DNA of 64,000 bases from Pseudomonas sp. GM79 (GCF_000282495.1 NZ_AKJE01000021.1:1-64000), one strand, 5' to 3'. Positions 45,066 through 54,723 are shown, counted from the stretch's first letter. Numbers and translations: made by a program. Notes: generated by a model not told the origin, from the sequence alone.

Positions 45066-45199
45066 AAGGTGGTCCTTGTGTGTTTTTTGCTCACTCTACG
45101 CAGACATCGCTCATCGATCCATCGCCATCCACAGTGGAGCCCGAGGCCATGCTTCCGTTACCATGCCGCTCCTGATTCGGGATGCTTGGGGATGCGGCC

Positions 45200-45982
45200 A
45201 TGGAATTTCTGCTCTATCTGGCGCTGGGCGCCTGTGCGGGCGTGCTGGCCGGGCTGTTCGGGGTAGGCGGCGGGATCATCATTGTCCCGGTGCTGGTGTT
45301 CAGTTTCACCTTGCAGGGATTTGATGCGTCGATCCTGACGCATCTGGCAGTCGGCACCTCCCTGGCGACGATCATCTTTACGTCGGTCAATGCGGTTCGC
45401 GAGCACCATCGCCGCGGCGCCGTGCGTTGGCCGATTTTTGCCTGGATGACCCTCGGCATTCTGATCGGTGCCGGTTTCGGCGCGCTGACTGCCGAAGCGA
45501 TTTCCGGGCCGAATTTGCAGAAGATCATTGGTGTATTTGCGCTGATCATCGCCGTTCAACTGGCTTTGGACTTCAAACCCAAGGCCAGCCGAACGGTGCC
45601 GGGCAAAGTCGGTCTGACCGTGGCGGGCAGCGTCATTGGCTGGGCCTCGGCGATTTTCGGGATTGGCGGCGGCTCGTTGACCGTGCCGTTCCTGACCTGG
45701 CGCAGCGTGCCGATGCAGCAAGCGGTGGCCACTTCGTCGGCCTGTGGCCTGCCAATCGCCTTGGCCAGTGCATTAAGTTTCATGATTCTGGGGTGGCACG
45801 ATCCGCTGCTGCCGGCCCATAGTCTCGGTTTTGTTTATTTGCCGGCGCTGCTGGGGATTGCCCTGACCAGCATGGTATTCGCCCGCCTTGGTGCGCGACT
45901 GGCCCACAGGCTGTCGCCGCGCTTGCTGAAAAGACTGTTTGCCGCTTTGCTGTTTTGCGTCGGCTTGAGCTTCTTGCTCTGA
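45200..45982 (+). CDS. TauE/SafE-family membrane exporter
   Basis: A 260-aa integral membrane protein with about eight hydrophobic segments and the family's glycine motifs in each half: AGLFGVGGGIIIVPVL near residue 25 and SAIFGIGGGSLTVPFL near 155. TauE/SafE proteins are thought to export sulfite or sulfoacetate, or move other organic anions. ATG at 45200 is preferred to an ATG at 45182, as it begins at the first membrane segment. The next gene, lgt, lies 82 bp downstream; a functional tie is not evident. Confidence 0.85.
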   Translation: MEFLLYLALGACAGVLAGLFGVGGGIIIVPVLVFSFTLQGFDASILTHLAVGTSLATIIFTSVNAVREHHRRGAVRWPIFAWMTLGILIGAGFGALTAEAISGPNLQKIIGVFALIIAVQLALDFKPKASRTVPGKVGLTVAGSVIGWASAIFGIGGGSLTVPFLTWRSVPMQQAVATSSACGLPIALASALSFMILGWHDPLLPAHSLGFVYLPALLGIALTSMVFARLGARLAHRLSPRLLKRLFAALLFCVGLSFLL

Positions 45983-46064
45983 CGCGTAGCGCAATCCTGG
46001 CTTAATCCTGGTGTGACAGCGTCGCCCGGGAATTTGAAGGTTTCAACTCTAACGAGGAGTCGCA

Positions 46065-46871
46065 ATGCTGCCTTACCCGCAGATCGACCCGGTGGCCCTG
46101 GCCATCGGTCCGCTGAAAATCCACTGGTACGGCCTGATGTACCTGATCGGCATCGGCGGCGCGTGGTGGCTGGCATCACGCCGGCTGAACCGCTTCGACC
46201 CGACCTGGACCAAGGAGAAACTCTCCGACATGGTGTTCTGGATGTCGATGGGTGTCATTGTCGGCGGCCGCTTGGGCTATGTGCTGTTCTACGATCTGAG
46301 TGCTTACATCGCCAACCCGCTGTTGATCTTTGAAGTGTGGAAGGGTGGCATGTCGTTCCACGGCGGGTTTATCGGTGTAATGCTGGCGGCGCTGTGGTTC
46401 GGTAAAAAGAACGACAAGTCGTTCTTCCAGCTGATGGACTTCGTCGCGCCGATGGTGCCGATCGGCCTGGGTGCCGGGCGTATCGGTAACTTCATCAACG
46501 CCGAGTTGTGGGGCAAGGCGACCGACGTGCCGTGGGCGATGGTCTTCCCGACCGATCCGGCGCAACTGGCGCGTCATCCGTCGCAGCTGTACCAGTTCGC
46601 GCTGGAAGGCGTGGCACTGTTCGCCATCCTCTGGCTGTTCTCGCGCAAGCCGCGGCCGACCATGGCGGTGTCCGGGATGTTCGCGCTGTTCTATGGCATC
46701 TTCCGTTTCATCGTCGAATTCGTTCGCGTACCGGATGCGCAACTGGGTTATCTGGCCTGGAACTGGCTGACCATGGGCCAAGTGCTGTGCGTACCGATGA
46801 TTGTCGGCGGACTGTTCCTGATCTGGCTGGCTTATCGACGCGCCCCGGCGGCCCCGGCAGCGGCTGTATAA
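46065..46871 (+). CDS. lgt: Prolipoprotein diacylglyceryl transferase Lgt
   Basis: Inner-membrane enzyme that adds diacylglycerol to lipobox cysteines, first step of lipoprotein maturation. The signature [15 protein letters not shown] is present at about residue 140, with the essential HGG in [12 protein letters not shown] and [11 protein letters not shown] near the start. The length of 268 aa and seven membrane segments fit. ATG at 46065 follows AACGAGGAG. thyA lies 64 bp downstream, as is usual in pseudomonads. Confidence 0.95.
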   Translation: MLPYPQIDPVALAIGPLKIHWYGLMYLIGIGGAWWLASRRLNRFDPTWTKEKLSDMVFWMSMGVIVGGRLGYVLFYDLSAYIANPLLIFEVWKGGMSFHGGFIGVMLAALWFGKKNDKSFFQLMDFVAPMVPIGLGAGRIGNFINAELWGKATDVPWAMVFPTDPAQLARHPSQLYQFALEGVALFAILWLFSRKPRPTMAVSGMFALFYGIFRFIVEFVRVPDAQLGYLAWNWLTMGQVLCVPMIVGGLFLIWLAYRRAPAAPAAAV

Positions 46872-46935
46872 GAAGCAGGCGCTATAAATTCGAACCCTGG
46901 GGCGATGGTCCCGGGTTCAAGGACACAGGTAATTC

Positions 46936-47907
46936 ATGAAGCAATATCTCGAACTGGTCGCCCACGTCATCAAGAACGGCACCAAACAGGCCAACCGCAC
47001 CGGCGTGAACACCATCAGCTTTCCGGGCGCGATGCTGCGCTTCGATCTGCAGGAAGGTTTCCCGGCGATCACCACCCGCAAGATGGCCTTCAAATCCGCC
47101 ATCGGCGAGATGTGCGGTTTTCTGCGCGGGGTGAACAACGCCGCCGAATTCCGTGCGCTGGGCTGCAAGGTCTGGGACCAGAACGCCAACGAAAACGCGC
47201 AGTGGCTGGCCAACCCGTTCCGTCAGGGCGAAGACGACCTTGGCGAGATCTACGGCGTGCAATGGCGCAAATGGCCGGCGTACAAGCAGATCCCGGTCAG
47301 CAATCAGGCCGCCATCGAGCAGACCCTGAGCCAGGGTTATCGTCAGATCGCCGAAGGCGAAGAAGATGGCCAGGCTTATGTGGTGCTGTACAAGGCGATC
47401 GACCAGATCCGCCAGTGCGTCGACACCATCATCAAGGACCCGGGCAGCCGTCGCATCCTGTTCCACGGCTGGAACGTTGCGCAGCTCGACGAAATGGCCT
47501 TGCCGCCGTGCCACTTGCTGTACCAGTTCCACCCGAATGTCGAGACCAAGGAAATCTCCCTGACCCTCTACATCCGCTCCAACGACCTGGGACTGGGCAC
47601 GCCGTTCAACCTCACCGAAGGCGCCGCGCTGCTGAGCCTGATCGGTCGCCTGACCGGTTACACACCGCGCTGGTTCACCTATTTCATCGGCGACGCCCAC
47701 GTCTACGAAAACCACCTGGACATGCTCAACGAACAGCTCAAGCGCGAGCCGTTCCCGATGCCGAAACTGGTGATTTCCGACCGCGTGCCGGAGTTTGCCA
47801 AGACCGGTGTTTATCAGCCGGAGTGGCTGGAGTTGATCGAGCCGAGCGATTTCTCGCTCGAAGGCTATGAGCACCACGCGCCGATGACCGCGCCGATGGC
47901 GGTATAA
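46936..47907 (+). CDS. thyA: Thymidylate synthase ThyA
   Basis: Converts dUMP to dTMP using methylene-tetrahydrofolate. Motifs: [20 protein letters not shown] near the start, the nucleophilic Cys in [12 protein letters not shown], and [19 protein letters not shown]. At 323 aa it is longer than E. coli ThyA (264 aa), with an extra internal segment around residues 85-140, as in other Pseudomonas ThyA. Its product dihydrofolate is the substrate of FolA at 60.5 kb. It is convergent with cadR. Confidence 0.95.
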   Translation: MKQYLELVAHVIKNGTKQANRTGVNTISFPGAMLRFDLQEGFPAITTRKMAFKSAIGEMCGFLRGVNNAAEFRALGCKVWDQNANENAQWLANPFRQGEDDLGEIYGVQWRKWPAYKQIPVSNQAAIEQTLSQGYRQIAEGEEDGQAYVVLYKAIDQIRQCVDTIIKDPGSRRILFHGWNVAQLDEMALPPCHLLYQFHPNVETKEISLTLYIRSNDLGLGTPFNLTEGAALLSLIGRLTGYTPRWFTYFIGDAHVYENHLDMLNEQLKREPFPMPKLVISDRVPEFAKTGVYQPEWLELIEPSDFSLEGYEHHAPMTAPMAV

Positions 47908-47925
47908 GCCTCGACACCGAACCAA

Positions 47926-47953
47926 TGTGGGAGCGAGCAAGCCCGCTCCCACA
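47926..47953. repeat. Collapsed REPIN remnant
   Basis: TGTGGGAGCG joins directly to AGCAAGCCCGCTCCCACA: the inner half of the left arm, the spacer and part of the right arm have been lost. It lies between convergent thyA and cadR and can still form a 10-bp stem. Confidence 0.85.
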
Positions 47954-47970
47954 TTTGATTTGTGGTGTTC

Positions 47971-48420
47971 TTAGTGGCCGTGGCTTCGGCCGACATGGGA
48001 ATGCTCAACCTCCGTCGCCACAACCCCGCCGCTCACTTCCAGCCGCTGCAAAATCCCGCACTGATCGATATCCGGCCCTTCGCTGCAGCGTTGGCGCAGG
48101 TCGAGCAATTGTGTCTGCAAGGCCAGCAAGCCGTCGATTCGAGCCTTTACATGATGGATATGCTCGTCGATCAACGCGTTGACGTTTTCGCATTGATCCT
48201 GCGGGCTGTCGCGCAGGGCCAGCAGGCTGCGGATTTCCTCGAGGGTCATGTCCAGGGTTCGGCAGTTGCGGATGAAGGTCAGGCGCTCGGCGTGGGCCTG
48301 GGTGTAGACGCGGTAATTGCCGTCGCTGCGGGCCGGCTCCGGCAGCAGGTTTTCGCGCTCGTAGTAGCGGATGGTTTCCACGGCGCAGTCGGTGAGTTTC
48401 GCCAGTTCTCCGATTTTCAT
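47971..48420 (-). CDS. cadR: MerR-family metal-responsive regulator CadR
   Basis: A 149-aa MerR protein with the N-terminal winged HTH (KIGELAKLTDCAVETIRYYE), a long dimerisation helix, and metal-site cysteines at 77, 112 and 121, similar to Cys77/Cys112/Cys119 of P. putida CadR. The C-terminus is His-rich (SHVGRSHGH), a feature of CadR rather than other MerR proteins. It is divergent from cadA, and the shared region has a 19-bp-spaced promoter with a central dyad, as expected for MerR activation by Cd(II), Zn(II) or Pb(II). The start at 48420 is the standard MKIGELAKL. Confidence 0.9.
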   Translation of the reverse strand: MKIGELAKLTDCAVETIRYYERENLLPEPARSDGNYRVYTQAHAERLTFIRNCRTLDMTLEEIRSLLALRDSPQDQCENVNALIDEHIHHVKARIDGLLALQTQLLDLRQRCSEGPDIDQCGILQRLEVSGGVVATEVEHSHVGRSHGH

Positions 48421-48443
48421 CGCGACAATCTCCAAAAGGATGC

Positions 48444-48474
48444 TTGACCCTATAGTGGCTACAGGGTCTTTACT
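48444..48474 (+). promoter_or_regulatory. MerR-type cadA promoter and CadR operator
   Basis: TTGACC (-35, 48444-48449) and TTTACT (-10, 48469-48474) are 19 bp apart, the over-long spacing used by MerR-family promoters. Between them lies the dyad ACCCTATAG-TGG-CTACAGGGT (48447-48467), one mismatch in nine pairs. CadR should bind here and untwist the spacer when metal is present. Confidence 0.88.
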
Positions 48475-48504
48475 TGGCAACAGGCACCTTCATGGACGCG
48501 AACA

Positions 48505-50763
48505 ATGAGCGATTCTCTTCACACCCACAAACCCGGGCACGATCACAGTCACAAGCTGCAGCCTGTGTCCAAGCATGACCATGGCGGCCACGGGGATTCC
48601 TGCTGTTCCTCCAAAGCAGCAGCGCCGTCGTTGATCAAGTTGAGCGAGACGCCGACCGCCGGTGCGCGGCTGAGCAGTTTTCGGATCGAGGCCATGGACT
48701 GCCCGACCGAGCAGACGCTGATCCAGAACAAACTCGGGAAGCTGTCGGGTGTGCAGCAACTGGAATTCAACCTGATCAATCGGGTATTGGGCGTGACCCA
48801 TGACCTGCCAGGTACCGCGCCGATCATCGATGCGATCAAGTCCCTCGGCATGCACGCCGAGCCGTTGGAGCCGGGCGTCGAAGCGCCAATCCTGGCGCCT
48901 GAGAAAAAGCCCTGGTGGCCATTGGCATTTTCCGGCGTTGGCGCGCTGGCAGCTGAAGTCATCCATTTCACCAACGCGGCGCCGAACTGGGTGGTGGCGG
49001 TTATCGCGCTGATCTCGATCCTCAGCGGTGGCCTCAGCACTTACAAAAAGGGCTGGATCGCCCTGAAAAACCTCAACCTGAACATCAACGCGCTGATGAG
49101 CATCGCGGTGACCGGCGCGATTCTGATCGGCCAATGGCCGGAAGCGGCGATGGTGATGTTCCTGTTCACCGTGGCCGAGTTGATCGAAGCCAGGTCTCTG
49201 GACCGGGCGCGCAACGCCATTGGCGGGCTGATGCAGATGACCCCCGAGCAAGCCACGGTGCAGCAGGCCGATGGCAGTTGGATCGCACAACCGGTTAAAA
49301 ACATCGAACTGGGTGCGCGGGTGCGGGTGCGTCCGGGCGAGCGGATCGGTCTGGACGGCGAAGTGCTGTCCGGCAACTCGACCATCGATCAGGCGCCGAT
49401 CACCGGTGAAAGCCTCCCGGTGGAAAAAACCATCGGTGACAAAGTGTTCGCCGGCACCATCAACCAGTCCGGTTCGCTGGAATACACGGTAACCGCGGCG
49501 GCGAACAATTCGACCCTGGCGCGGATTATCCACGCCGTGGAACAGGCTCAGGGTGCACGCGCCCCGACCCAGCGTTTCGTCGACAGTTTCTCGAAAATAT
49601 ACACCCCGGCAGTGTTCATCCTGGCCCTGGCCGTAGCGGTGATTCCGCCGCTATTCATGGATGCGCTGTGGTTCGACTGGATCTACCGGGCGCTGGTGTT
49701 GCTGGTGGTCGCCTGCCCGTGCGCATTGGTGATTTCCACCCCGGTGACCATCGTCAGCGGTCTCGCGGCAGCGGCGCGCAAAGGGATTCTGGTCAAGGGC
49801 GGCGTCTATCTGGAGCACGGTCACAAACTCGATTACCTGGCCCTCGACAAGACCGGCACCCTCACTCACGGCAAACCGGTGCAGACCGACTATTTGTCCC
49901 TCGACCCCATCGCGGATGAAATAGCTCCGGCCATTGCGGCGGCACTGGCCGGTCGTTCGGACCACCCGGTGTCCCTGGCCATCGCCAATGCGGCTGCAGT
50001 TGTGGATAACCGGCGCGCCCCCGCTGTGGATAACTTCGAAGCCCTGGCGGGTCGTGGTGTGCGCGGCGAGATCAACGGTGAGCTCTACCACTTGGGCAAC
50101 CATCGTCTGGTGGAAGAGTTGGGCCTGTGTTCGCCAGCGCTGGAAGAGAAACTGTTTGCTCTGGAGAAACAGGGCAAATCCGTGGTGCTGTTGCTCGATA
50201 AATCCGGTCCACTGGCATTGTTTGCCGTGGCAGACACCGTGAAAGCGTCCAGTCGCGAAGCGATCCAGCAGTTGCATGAGTTGGGCATCAAAACCCTGAT
50301 GCTGACCGGCGACAACGTTCACACCGCTCAGGCCATCGCCGCCCACGTGGGCATTGATCAGGCGCAGGGCGATCTGTTGCCGACCGATAAGCTGCAAGCC
50401 ATCGAAAGGCTGTATGCCCAAGGCCATCGGGTCGGGATGGTCGGCGACGGCATCAACGACGCACCGGCACTGGCGCGGGCCGAGATCGGTTTCGCCATGG
50501 CGGCGGCCGGTACCGACACCGCCATTGAAACCGCCGATGTCGCCCTGATGGACGACGATCTGCGCAAGATTCCGGCTTTCATCCGCCTGTCGCGGCAGAC
50601 CTCGAATATCCTCAAACAGAACATTGCCCTGGCATTGGTCATCAAGGCGATCTTTCTTGGGGTAACCTTCGCCGGGATCGCCACCATGTGGATGGCGGTG
50701 TTCGCTGACATGGGCGTGAGCCTGTTGGTGGTGTTCAACGGTTTGCGCCTGTTGCGCAAATAG
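48505..50763 (+). CDS. cadA: Cd/Zn/Pb-translocating P1B-type ATPase CadA
   Basis: Inner-membrane metal efflux ATPase, 752 aa. The first ~35 residues are rich in His and end with DSCC, a likely metal-catching tail. A heavy-metal-associated domain follows with AMDCPTEQ (Cys66), the form seen in Zn/Cd/Pb pumps. Later: TGES actuator (~299-303), CPC transmembrane motif at 404-406, phosphorylation Asp448 in DKTGTLTHGK, SDHPVSLAI (His487-Pro488), and VGDGINDAPAL. It is controlled by CadR from the promoter just upstream. The next gene starts 17 bp on but is functionally distinct. Confidence 0.95.
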   Translation: MSDSLHTHKPGHDHSHKLQPVSKHDHGGHGDSCCSSKAAAPSLIKLSETPTAGARLSSFRIEAMDCPTEQTLIQNKLGKLSGVQQLEFNLINRVLGVTHDLPGTAPIIDAIKSLGMHAEPLEPGVEAPILAPEKKPWWPLAFSGVGALAAEVIHFTNAAPNWVVAVIALISILSGGLSTYKKGWIALKNLNLNINALMSIAVTGAILIGQWPEAAMVMFLFTVAELIEARSLDRARNAIGGLMQMTPEQATVQQADGSWIAQPVKNIELGARVRVRPGERIGLDGEVLSGNSTIDQAPITGESLPVEKTIGDKVFAGTINQSGSLEYTVTAAANNSTLARIIHAVEQAQGARAPTQRFVDSFSKIYTPAVFILALAVAVIPPLFMDALWFDWIYRALVLLVVACPCALVISTPVTIVSGLAAAARKGILVKGGVYLEHGHKLDYLALDKTGTLTHGKPVQTDYLSLDPIADEIAPAIAAALAGRSDHPVSLAIANAAAVVDNRRAPAVDNFEALAGRGVRGEINGELYHLGNHRLVEELGLCSPALEEKLFALEKQGKSVVLLLDKSGPLALFAVADTVKASSREAIQQLHELGIKTLMLTGDNVHTAQAIAAHVGIDQAQGDLLPTDKLQAIERLYAQGHRVGMVGDGINDAPALARAEIGFAMAAAGTDTAIETADVALMDDDLRKIPAFIRLSRQTSNILKQNIALALVIKAIFLGVTFAGIATMWMAVFADMGVSLLVVFNGLRLLRK

Positions 50764-50779
50764 ACGATGAGGGAAGGGT

Positions 50780-51643
50780 GTGCTGAGTGCCGAGCTGAAG
50801 GCGTTTTACATGGTGGCCCGGCTGGGCAGTATTACCCTGGCGGCGAAAAAGCTCGGCCTGAGCCAACCGACGGTAACGACCCAGGTTCGCCATCTGGAAA
50901 GCCAGTACTCGGTTGAGCTGTTCTACCGTGGCGGCCGCCGTCTCAGCGTCAGCGACGAAGGCGCGCGGTTGTTGCCGATGGTCAAGGCGCTGTTGCAGCA
51001 GGAAGCCGACATCGAGTTCTTCCTGCGCAACAGCGGTCAGGTTCAGGGCACGTTGCGCATCGCTGCCACGGCGCCGTATTACATCCTCGACCTGGTGAAG
51101 ACCTTTCGCGAGCGCTTGCCGCAGGTGGAGGTGTCGGTGGAAATCGGCAACTCCCAACAGGTGCTCGAAGCGCTGGAGGATTACCGGGTCGATGTCGCGG
51201 CGTCCTCGCAGTTGCTGGACGATGCGCGGCTGATCCGCCGCGTGCTCGGCAGCGATCCACTGGTGCTGGCGGTGCATCGTAATCATCCGCTGGCGGTGCA
51301 TGATCATGTGCCGCTCAGTGCGTTGGCGGGGCATACGTTGTTGATGCGTGAGTCGGGCTCGACGACTCGGCGCTTGACCGAAGAGTTGCTGGCCGGCGCC
51401 GGGGTGAGTTTCGGGCCGTTGCTGGAGATTGGCAGCCGCGAGTCGATTCGTGAGGCAGTGCTGCGCAACATTGGTATCAGCATCATTGCTCGGCAGGAAG
51501 TGCCTCACGATCCGCAATTGCGGGTGCTGACCCTCGAAAATGCGCCGCAGATTCCTGAGTATCTGTATTGCCTCAAGGAGCGAAAAGGTGCGCGGCTGCC
51601 GGCGGCGTTTCTCGGGTTGGCGCAGGAAATGGCCCCGGCTTAA
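50780..51643 (+). CDS. LysR-family regulator, probably of the phosphonate genes
   Basis: A 287-aa LysR-type regulator: HTH in FYMVARLGSITLAAKKLGLS with QPTVTTQVRHLE, and an effector domain from ~residue 90 (TLRIAATAPYYILDLV). The start is GTG at 50780, 17 bp after cadA. It is not typical of metal control and lies upstream, on the same strand, of the phosphonate transporter operon, so it probably governs that operon; this is inferred from position. Pseudomonas 2-aminoethylphosphonate operons often carry a LysR gene. Confidence 0.82.
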   Translation: MLSAELKAFYMVARLGSITLAAKKLGLSQPTVTTQVRHLESQYSVELFYRGGRRLSVSDEGARLLPMVKALLQQEADIEFFLRNSGQVQGTLRIAATAPYYILDLVKTFRERLPQVEVSVEIGNSQQVLEALEDYRVDVAASSQLLDDARLIRRVLGSDPLVLAVHRNHPLAVHDHVPLSALAGHTLLMRESGSTTRRLTEELLAGAGVSFGPLLEIGSRESIREAVLRNIGISIIARQEVPHDPQLRVLTLENAPQIPEYLYCLKERKGARLPAAFLGLAQEMAPA

Positions 51644-51668
51644 GTCCTGCGGTGACTGTGCCGGCCCC

Positions 51669-51743
51669 TTCGCGAGCAAGCCCGCTCCCACAATTGATCT
51701 GTGTTCGACGCAAATCAAATGTGGGAGCGGGCTTGCTCGCGAA
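51669..51743. repeat. REPIN, topology B, short spacer
   Basis: TTCGCGAGCAAGCCCGCTCC and complement around GATCTGTGTTCGACGCAAAT. It lies between the LysR gene and the transporter operon. Confidence 0.95.
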
Positions 51744-51854
51744 GGCGCCAGATCAAACAACACAGAACCTGAACCCTCAACCTAAATCCCCAAATACCAC
51801 TATCGGCCGTTTTTGCCTCATTGCCACATGACGGACGCATTGCAAACCTAGGAT

Positions 51855-51878
51855 GGCCCTCATCTGCTTGATGAGGCC
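51855..51878 (+). promoter_or_regulatory. Hairpin covering the ribosome site of the phosphonate ATPase gene
   Basis: CCTCATC (51858-51864) and GATGAGG (51870-51876) pair around TGCTT, extended by two pairs past a bulge. The only Shine-Dalgarno candidate for the ATG at 51884 is the GAGG at 51873-51876, so it would be hidden in the stem. Confidence 0.5.
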
Positions 51879-51883
51879 TGTCC

Positions 51884-52960
51884 ATGAACCACTCGACTGC
51901 AACTGCCCTGACCAACCCCGGTGCGCCGATGAAAGTGCGCGGCGTGCAGAAACGCTTCGGCGCGTTCACTGCGTTGGATAACGTCTCCCTCGACGTGGCG
52001 GCCGGTGAGCTGGTATGCCTCTTGGGGCCGTCGGGCTGTGGCAAAACCACCTTGCTGCGCTGCATCGCCGGCCTTGAGAAACAAGACAGCGGCGAGTTGT
52101 ACCTTGGCGATCGCGACGTTTCCCACCTGGCACCTCAAGCCCGGGACTACGGCATTCTCTTCCAGTCCTACGCACTGTTCCCCAATCTCAGCGTCGAGGC
52201 GAATATCGCCTACGGCCTCACCGGCAGCAGTCGCGATGAAGTGCGCCAGCGTGTCGGTCAGATGCTGGAACTGGTTGGCCTGATCGGCAGTGAGAAAAAG
52301 TACCCCGGCCAATTGTCCGGCGGTCAGCAGCAGCGAGTCGCACTGGCTCGGGCCCTGGCGCCGGCCCCTTCATTGTTGCTGCTGGACGAACCGATGTCGG
52401 CGCTCGACGCCCGAGTCCGCGAGCATCTGTGCACCGAACTGCGCCAATTGCAGCGCAACCTCGGCGTCACCACCCTGATGGTCACCCACAATCAGGATGA
52501 AGCCATGCTGATGGCCGACCGCATCGCCGTGATGAACAACGGCAAGGTCGAGCAGTACGCCACGCCGCAGGAAATCTACGACCGCCCGGCCACACCGTTT
52601 GTGGCGGAGTTCGTCGGTCAGGGCAACTGGTTGCCGTTCCGCCGCAGCAGCGACAGTCATGCCCAGGTCGGCGGGATGAACGTGCGCCTGGCTGAAGGCA
52701 GCGCTAAAACTGCCTCGGGCCGTTTGTTCTGCCGCCCCGAGGCGATCAACGTCAACCCGCCGGTGCATGAAGAAAACCTGTTCCCGGCCAAGGTTCGCGA
52801 GATCACTTTTCTCGGCAACCGCTGTCGCATGAGCTTCGAACTCGATCAACTGCCGGGCCACGCATTGCTGGCGGAACTGGCACCGGAAGCCATGCCGCGT
52901 CTCGGCGCGCAGCAGATCATGGTCGCCTTGCCGCCGCGCAGCCTGCAGGTGTTTGCCTGA
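51884..52960 (+). CDS. 2-aminoethylphosphonate-type ABC transporter ATPase
   Basis: ATP-binding subunit, 358 aa. Motifs: Walker A GPSGCGKTT, Q-loop FQSYALFPNL, signature LSGGQQQR, Walker B LLLLDEP, switch His in VTHNQDEA, then a C-terminal TOBE-type domain. From memory, it belongs to the group labelled as putative 2-aminoethylphosphonate transporters (TIGR03258); the downstream FAD oxidoreductase and HD oxygenase support a phosphonate substrate. The stop overlaps the permease start (TGATG). Confidence 0.85.
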   Translation: MNHSTATALTNPGAPMKVRGVQKRFGAFTALDNVSLDVAAGELVCLLGPSGCGKTTLLRCIAGLEKQDSGELYLGDRDVSHLAPQARDYGILFQSYALFPNLSVEANIAYGLTGSSRDEVRQRVGQMLELVGLIGSEKKYPGQLSGGQQQRVALARALAPAPSLLLLDEPMSALDARVREHLCTELRQLQRNLGVTTLMVTHNQDEAMLMADRIAVMNNGKVEQYATPQEIYDRPATPFVAEFVGQGNWLPFRRSSDSHAQVGGMNVRLAEGSAKTASGRLFCRPEAINVNPPVHEENLFPAKVREITFLGNRCRMSFELDQLPGHALLAELAPEAMPRLGAQQIMVALPPRSLQVFA

Positions 52961-54684
52961 TGAGCGCGAACCTCGCGCTGCCGATACCGCACAAGCAGGT
53001 TCGGCAGGCCTCCCGTGCCGAAATCGGCGACCGGTTGTTTGTGGTTGGCGGCAAGGTCCTGCTGCTGGTGTTGCTCGGCGTTGCGGTGTTGATGCCATTG
53101 CTGGCGATCTTCTGGCGCGGCTTCAGCTCTGAAGCCGGGCAGGGCGGTGGACTGATCGCCGCTCGCGAACTGCTGACCAGCGCCAATTTCCACTGGCTAC
53201 TGGGCAACAGCCTGAAAGTGTCTGTCAGCGTCGCGGCCATCGTCGTACCGCTGGCTTATCTGTTTGCCTACGCGCTGCAACGTACATTGATTCCCGGTAA
53301 AGGCATCTGGCGCGGCATGTCGCTGTTGCCGCTGATGGCGCCGTCGATGCTGCCGGGGATTGCGCTGGTTTATCTGTTCGGCAATCAGGGCATGCTGCGC
53401 GGCCTGCTCTCGGACAATATCTACGGCTTCTGGGGCATTGTTCTGGGCGAGGTCATCTACACCTTTCCACACGCCTTGATGATTTTGCTGTCGGCGCTGT
53501 CCCTGGCGGATGCGCGACTGTTCGATGCTGCTTCAAGCATGGGCGCCAGTCCGGCAAAAGCGTTTCGCAGCATCACTTGGCCGGCGACCCGTCAGGCGGT
53601 GTTCGCGGCGTTCTGCCTCGTCTTCACCCTGACCATCACCGACTTCGGCGTGCCCGTGGTGGTCGGTGGCGACTATCAAGTGCTGGCGCTGGAAGCCTAC
53701 AAAGCTGTGGTCGGCCAGCAACAATTCGGTCGCGGCGCGTTGATCGGCATGGTCTTGCTGCTGCCGGCGCTGTTCAGCTTCGGCGTCGACGCCTGGCTGC
53801 GTCGGCGTCATGGCGATTCCATGAGCGGTCGGGCGCAAGTGTTTCAACCGGCGCCATCGACGCTGCGCGACGCTTGTTATCTGGCCATCGTGCTGCTGAT
53901 CTGCGCGGTATTGCTGCTGGTGTTTGGCATGGCGGTGTTCTCATCGCTGGTGAAGTTCTGGCCGTACAACCTGTCGCTGTCGCTCAACCATTACCAGTTC
54001 AACGACACGGCGGGCGGCGGTTGGCTGGCCTACGGCAACAGCGTGAAGATGGCGTTGTGTACGGCGTTGATGGGCAGTGTGCTGATCTTCACCGGTGCTT
54101 ACCTGATGGAGAAAACCCGTGGCCAGCGCGGACTGAATTTGACCCTGCGCATGCTCAGTTTCGTACCGATGGCGGTGCCGGGTCTGGTGTTGGGTCTGGG
54201 TTACGTCTTCTTCTTCAATCTGACCGGCAACCCGCTGCATGTGCTCTACGGGACCATGACCCTGCTGGTGGTCTGCACCATTGCTCACTATTTGACCACT
54301 GCGCAAATGACCGCCACCACCGCGCTGCGCCAACTCGATGCCGAGTTCGAAGCGGCCGCGCTGTCGCTCAAGGCGCCGCTGTATCGGCACTACCTGCGGG
54401 TCACCGTGCCGATCTGCCTGCCGGCATTGCTGGACATCGTGCGCTACCTGTTCGTCTCGGCCATGACCACCGTCTCGGCGGCGATCTTCCTCTACAGCCC
54501 CGACACCATCCTCGCGGCGGTGGCGGTGCTGAACATGGACGACGCCGGCAACGTCGGCGGCGCGGCGGCGATGTCGACCCTGATTATGTTCACCTCGGCG
54601 GGCGTGTCCCTGCTGCTGGCCTGGGCCTCGCGCGGTTTGTTGCGCCGCTCTCAGGCCTGGCGGCAGACCGCGCCCGGTCACTGA
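52960..54684 (+). CDS. 2-aminoethylphosphonate-type ABC permease, two-domain fusion
   Basis: A 574-aa inner-membrane protein holding two permease domains in one chain, each with an EAA loop: AASSMGASPAKAFRSITWP near residue 190 and EAAALSLKAPLYRHYLRVTV near 465. About twelve hydrophobic segments are visible. Fused permeases of this kind serve iron, thiamine or phosphonate importers; this one groups with TIGR03262-type phosphonate permeases by context. Translation is coupled to the ATPase gene by a one-base overlap. Confidence 0.85.
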   Translation: MSANLALPIPHKQVRQASRAEIGDRLFVVGGKVLLLVLLGVAVLMPLLAIFWRGFSSEAGQGGGLIAARELLTSANFHWLLGNSLKVSVSVAAIVVPLAYLFAYALQRTLIPGKGIWRGMSLLPLMAPSMLPGIALVYLFGNQGMLRGLLSDNIYGFWGIVLGEVIYTFPHALMILLSALSLADARLFDAASSMGASPAKAFRSITWPATRQAVFAAFCLVFTLTITDFGVPVVVGGDYQVLALEAYKAVVGQQQFGRGALIGMVLLLPALFSFGVDAWLRRRHGDSMSGRAQVFQPAPSTLRDACYLAIVLLICAVLLLVFGMAVFSSLVKFWPYNLSLSLNHYQFNDTAGGGWLAYGNSVKMALCTALMGSVLIFTGAYLMEKTRGQRGLNLTLRMLSFVPMAVPGLVLGLGYVFFFNLTGNPLHVLYGTMTLLVVCTIAHYLTTAQMTATTALRQLDAEFEAAALSLKAPLYRHYLRVTVPICLPALLDIVRYLFVSAMTTVSAAIFLYSPDTILAAVAVLNMDDAGNVGGAAAMSTLIMFTSAGVSLLLAWASRGLLRRSQAWRQTAPGH

Positions 54685-54723
54685 TTTGCCCCCCCCACAC
54701 CTCAACTCAAACAGGAAAAGATC

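Noticed and set aside
51813..51840. CTCATTGCCACATGACGG considered as a Pho box for the phosphonate operon
   Set aside because: Read on the minus strand one half (CCGTCAT) fits, the other (CAATGAG) does not. One half-site is not enough to call PhoB control.
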